This document shows positions 59,746 to 64,000 of a stretch of 64,000 nt of DNA, in pieces (position 1 is the stretch's first letter; every line of letters starts with the position of its first letter). A program made the position numbers and the translations under genes. Under the pieces are notes generated by a model that saw only the letters and a program-made list of their open reading frames with translations, was not told the DNA's origin and did no database searches. Source of the DNA: Mesotaenium endlicherianum (Eukaryota; Streptophyta; Zygnematophyceae; Zygnematales; Mesotaeniaceae); the NCBI GenBank assembly GCA_009602735.1, contig WELA01006783.1, positions 94,630 through 158,629 of the forward strand. The letters are read 5' to 3'.

Positions 59746-62514
59746 AGCCAGCCAGGTGCACCTGGGCTGCAGGCCTTACGCCTCCAGCTGTTGCCAGTGC
59801 TCGTCCGTCAACCTACTCCCCATTTGCCGACCAACCCTCGACTGCCCCCGACGCTTCTGCCTCGTCTCCTAGAGCGTCCTCGTGGTTGCCTCGGCAAACC
59901 CACAGAGATCCTCTGAGCCTGGTGTCGCCTGTCAACGTCAGTGTGGCGCCACTTGTCGCCCGCTGGCCGCCGGAAGGCTCTCATCCTGCTGAGCTGGACG
60001 CCAATGCATCCCGAAACCAGGCCAGATTTGCTCGGCAACTCGACCGCCCTTCCCTTGGTCCAGTCCCCTAGTGCCAAGTGGATGCCAAAGACAGAGCCAG
60101 AGCCAGGAAGGGTTAGAGCTGCGTGCGGGAGCAGGAGCTGTACAGGAATGACATAGATAAGCATCACTCACCGGCGCCCGTCGTCTCTCTCTCTTCCAGC
60201 TGCTCCTCTCGTCCTCCTTCTCCTCCTCCTTACCCCCCTCCTCCCCCCTCCTCCTCCTCCCTCTTCCTGCCTCCCTTTTCCCTCCTCCTCCTCCTCCCTC
60301 CTCGCTCCCTCTGACATGCTGAAACCCCACGCTTCGCACCCCCCTCTTGTGCCTGGTCGATGAGGGGCTCCGGCAGCTTTTACAGTGCCGTCTGTGCTTC
60401 GGCAGACTGACAGCACACGAATGACGTGGCACCAGGACCACCGGCTGGCGACGTGTTGTGCATGGGAAGCTTGAAGGGTTAGGCCGCCAAGCGTGCAGAG
60501 GGCTAGTGGTCACACCACTCGTAGGGTAGGCATCATGCATTGTTGCACGTCACGCACGACACGCATACGTGGCAAGGGTGCCCCTCTTGCTTCCCATGCT
60601 GCCCGGGGCAGACCTAGACTTGGATGTGCGATATTTATGTTTCCGTGAAGTAAGGCCCTGCTGTTACTCGGGAGATACATTCGGGCAGCTGGCCAGCAAC
60701 AGGGCAGATGGGCATCTGTAGGTGCTGGCTAGGGTGCCACCTCGCGTGCTTACCTGGGCCTCCTTGCCCTCCTGTATGTCTGCCGGCGGTTGCTCTGCAG
60801 CATTGGCAGCGGGAAGAAGCTATGAGTGCAATTTTTTGCTGCCGGTCATGAGCGGTGGGGGTTATGGGGTCACACACGAGCTGATATCTATCGCACCTGC
60901 GATTGCAGCTAGTATCTAGGTGTGGCGGATTGTGTATGTTTGATTGGTATGTGCAACTCAGAGACCGGGAGCATATTCGCTGGTTCTGATCCTTTCAAGC
61001 AAAAGAAACAGGTTCTTTGGGTCGCATGTTGGTCCTGTCGCAATGTTTGCAAACCTGCATTTGTTTGACCCCTTTTGGCCATTCTTTGTGCGCTCCATGC
61101 CTAGAGAGCAATGCAACGTGTTGTAGACATTCTATGGACGAACAACTGTTGACGTGGGATCCCTGCAGGAACTCCCGTTGGTTTTACGTTGCTGATTTGT
61201 GCACGCAATGGAATCTGGGACTGTATGAAGTTTGGCAGATTCATCATTCACAAATCTGGCAGATTTTGCAGCTTCTTTACGTCACTTAAAAATCACTATA
61301 CTTGGTAAGCTGTATCTTTGACTACCAGCTTCCTAGTTCCACCACTTGCATAATTTAATGAGAACAAAACATATATCTTAAACTAAACTCAATCTGTGTT
61401 GGGGAAGTTATCCATGACTCTAACCTCTGCAATTCAACATACAGCAAGATTCATAATTGCATTATTCAATAATTCTCAATTGGCACAGAACAAAATGTTT
61501 GCCGACCTCAAAATAGAGATTGTAAAGTTTGATACGAGCACATACATGGTATTGACAGAGGCTATGATCACGACAATCGAAGCATATCTTCTTGCACCTC
61601 TTTCCATCGCTGGCCTCTTCTCATCTTCGCAATAAGAAGAAAGGTGTGGGGATGAGGCAATGTATCGGATGACAAGAAACCCTGGGGGACCAGAGTCATT
61701 GGTGCCGTCTTTATAGCATTTCTAATGGAGCCACCAGACTCGACATCCATTGTGCGCCAAGGGCACACCTCCCTCCCACTATCTGTGCTGCTGCCGTACA
61801 AGTTCAAAACATAACTGCAATCACTATTCAAATGGCATGAATGCAAGGCGGAATGCTAACATCAAACAGTGAGAAGCAATACAAAGGAATGTTTAAATAC
61901 GGGGCTGCTGAGTCCTTGGTCCTAACCTAGAGCGAAAGGTGCAACCCCGCTGAATGAACAGCACCCATTGAGATGCCAGGGCCAACAAGCTACACTTCAA
62001 CTCAAGCTGACGACAGACAGCGTTGCCGGAGATGCAAGTCTGCCTCGGTATCAACAACCAGCTTGCGCTTTGCGCCCGCCAATCAGACGCCAATATGAGC
62101 GAGCACCACACGATGCCTTGAGCGTGTGGAGACGCAAAGATCACATTCATCTCTCTATTTCAAGATATATACCTAGCGGGGGCGACCATCCCCCTCGACC
62201 AGCCAATCGGCACTGCTGGAGAGTGAATCGACGAAGACAAATCATATACACTACTCAACGCACGTCGGCTTGATAACTTAGATCGCCCACTAGGACTCGA
62301 CCACGACTACCGTGTTGACCTTTTTGACTAAACACCCCCATCTTCCACTTTAACCCCCTGTTACCCCCCCACCCCCCCCGCGCGCGCGGCCCCCATAACT
62401 CAACCCCCTCTCCTATACAACCCTTTCAACAGCCAAATTGAAGAGGCAAGTAGACGAGGCCAGGAGACGAGATAGCCCCGGTGAAAGGCTGCGCGCTTGT
62501 GCTCGTACTGCTGG
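59746..62514. other. Intergenic region between convergent C2 and GH20 genes
   Basis: About 2.8 kb. Holds a CT-rich microsatellite (60183-60312) and an AT-richer stretch around 61290-61640 with a short open frame of no recognisable kind. A C-run and (GC)n block sits at 62350-62393. I find no gene, tRNA or transposon I can support. Confidence 0.4.
60183..60312. repeat. CTC/CCT-rich microsatellite
   Basis: Long pyrimidine tract of CTCCTC and CCCCTCCTCC units; low complexity, non-coding. Confidence 0.85.
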
Positions 62515-63534
62515 CTACTGAAAATAGCAACTGCCCGGTTTTTCAGGAGCTCCCCGGCCCTCGCCACTGAGGGGTGCGGCAGGGATCCCGCGCCTGTGCA
62601 GCCGGCACTTGAAATCGAAGAGGCGAGGGAGCGCTTGCACAGTGCCGAGGTCCGCCACACCCATGGGACTCCACAACCTCTCTGCAGGCAGGCCGACAGG
62701 CAGGCACGCTCCCACCCGCGCAAATGCATAAGATACATGCACACATATGCACACACACGCACGCACACACACACACGCACATGCACACATGCACACAAGC
62801 GCACACACACACACACATGCACACACAGATTACCAGGCGCACACGCACAATTGTGCTAGATAGCCTCACGCTTGGAAGCACTCACGCCGTGTACACGCAC
62901 TCGCCAGAAATGTCCACTCCAGCTCAGTTTCACGCCCCATTAATGGTAGCCCCACGACGGAGAACTCCAGAAGAATGGAAGAAGGGACACCGGCGATGGG
63001 GGTCCAGCGACAAAGCACCAGCGCAAGGGGAGGGAAAAATAGGAGGGGGGGGGAAGAGGGGGGGGCAAGAGGTGCCGAGCTGCAGAGGGACAGAGAAGAA
63101 CAGGGCAGGAAATTGGATGAGGATGCAAATGCGAACGCTGATGCGGATGCGCATGCGGATGAGGAGACAGATGAGGACGCTGATGAGGACGAGGATGCAA
63201 AGCGTGCCCCCACCAGCAGCCGCCGCCGCGCGCGGCCAGATGGTGGCCAGGAGGTCGCTGGGGTCCGCCGTCTCGCCCCACATGCACACCTCGCCGCCCA
63301 GCACCAGCTGGCGCTGGGCGGCGTCCTCGATGCCCTGCCAGGGCTCGTTGTTGTAGAAGTCCTGCCAGCCGACGTTGAGCCAGTCGAGGTACCAGCGGTC
63401 CTGGTTGCTGACGAGCGCGTGAAAGCCGAGGGCGACGGCGGCGCTCGCGGGGCCCTTGCCCATCCACTCGTGCACCACCGTGCGGTTGCTGATGCCCTCG
63501 GGGAAGTTGTCAAACGGCTCCTCCCTGCACGCGC
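62515..63534 (-). CDS. Beta-N-acetylhexosaminidase (GH20), last two exons
   Basis: Exons 63214-63534 and 62515-62681 joined in phase 1; upstream exons lie beyond the right edge. The first encodes the C-terminal part of the GH20 barrel: EEPFDNFPEG, VVHEWMGKGPASAAVALG, DRWYLDWLNVGWQDFYNNEP (the substrate-site Trp/Tyr region) and GGEVCMWGETADPSDLLATI followed by WPRAAAAA. The second gives ERLWSPMG, RLFDFKCRLHRRGIPAAPL and the end KPGSCYFQ, matching plant hexosaminidases (GPGSCxxQ type). The enzyme removes terminal beta-GlcNAc/GalNAc from N-glycans or chito-oligomers in vacuole or apoplast. The catalytic Asp-Glu pair would be in the missing 5' part. The acceptor needs a codon ending in G from the previous exon (phase 2), most likely Trp. 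Confidence 0.9.
62735..62828. repeat. (CA)n-type microsatellite in the GH20 intron
   Basis: ACACACGCACGCACAC-type run with TGCACA interruptions in the intron between the two visible GH20 exons. Confidence 0.85.
63117..63200. repeat. GATGCN-type minisatellite in the GH20 intron
   Basis: Imperfect hexamer repeats (GGATGC, CTGATG, GAGGAC) directly next to the splice donor at 63213. Confidence 0.7.
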
Positions 63535-63821
63535 CGCCACGTGGCGCCGCCGCGCCGGAGGGTGAGCATGGCGCAGATAACCGAGCGCAAAACGGAGAGC
63601 CAAAAGCAGAGAGGGATTCTCTCGTAGGTGTCGCGTGAGGGTGCAGGCACAGAGGGCGCCGGGGAGGGAGGGGGGGCGAGCAAGAAGAGGGGGGTGGGCA
63701 ATGATGACGTGGTGCTCACGCGCTTGACGGGTGGTGGAGTAGTGGGCAATTTGGGCGTCCGGAATCGTGAGCTATGAGCTGCAAGCTATATACTGCAGTC
63801 GTAAACGGGCGGCATCAGACA

Positions 63822-63862
63822 TACACAAACACACACACGCACGCACACACGCACGCACGCCG
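63822..63862. repeat. (CA)n/(CG) microsatellite
   Basis: ACACACACGCACGCACACACG run upstream of the visible GH20 exons, presumably intronic. Confidence 0.8.
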
Positions 63863-64000
63863 GCACGCATGCAAGCATATGCCTGTCCCAAGGGCTCTCT
63901 GTGGCGTGCATGGCAGTGCGTGCATGCTTGGACAAGGGGCCTAGTGCACCTCCTCCCTCTCCTCTGGCGCATCAATACGGGCTCTGGTGCCTGGCCGTGG

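Noticed and set aside
60168-60540. Minus-strand frame rich in Glu/Gly/Arg
   Set aside because: Direct translation of the CT-rich microsatellite, no start context or domain.
62515-63356. Long frames through the CA-rich and GATGC-rich repeats
   Set aside because: Low-complexity translation across an intron of the GH20 gene.

Overview
This window looks like nuclear DNA of a green-lineage (Viridiplantae) eukaryote, most probably a streptophyte alga of the Klebsormidium kind. That is inferred from spliced genes with GT-AG introns, hydroxyproline-rich-type linkers, legume-type (L-type) lectin and fasciclin domains, a plant-like GRF/CCHC zinc-knuckle protein, a plant-like GH20 hexosaminidase end, and Gypsy chromovirus-type retrotransposons. 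The species cannot be named from sequence alone. Two assembly gaps (runs of N) are present.

Layout. 1-14057 is a nest of Gypsy-type LTR retrotransposon fossils: a partial minus-strand element (1-4317), a young whole-looking plus-strand chromovirus (5144-11286, target duplication AAGCT), and a broken minus-strand relative of the first (11292-14057). The left element cuts a minus-strand gene of unknown function with a barrel-like N-terminus and an AT-hook (4318-4849). 14886-17600 (+) is a spliced gene with two GRF zinc fingers and three CCHC knuckles. 17601-19465 holds nothing I recognise.

The dominant feature is one apparent giant minus-strand gene, 57603 down to about 19466 (38 kb, about 65 exons, about 6,500 residues). 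From N- to C-terminus I can read a signal peptide, short Pro-rich exons, five tandem pairs of L-type lectin domains (ten domains), Pro-rich linkers alternating with four fasciclin (FAS1) domains, a 3.8-kb exon of (Pro-X-X)n repeats, a bacterial-type Ig-like region, and a multi-pass membrane C-terminus. Nearly every boundary in the extracellular part is a phase-1 intron, and the phases I checked through the C-terminal exons also agree, with one unresolved junction near 25.2-24.4 kb. Four copies of a 2,566-bp unit carrying a lectin pair plus its introns appear essentially identical, so this is a very recent in-frame amplification or an assembly effect. I infer a wall-binding, carbohydrate-reading membrane protein: lectin and FAS1 heads on long Pro-rich stalks joined to a channel- or receptor-like membrane domain.

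Right of it, a C2-domain gene (58259-59745, +) is transcribed divergently from the giant gene across a 655-bp spacer. 59746-62514 is intergenic with only simple repeats seen. 62515-63534 (-) holds the last two exons of a GH20 beta-N-acetylhexosaminidase, whose 5' part lies beyond the window.
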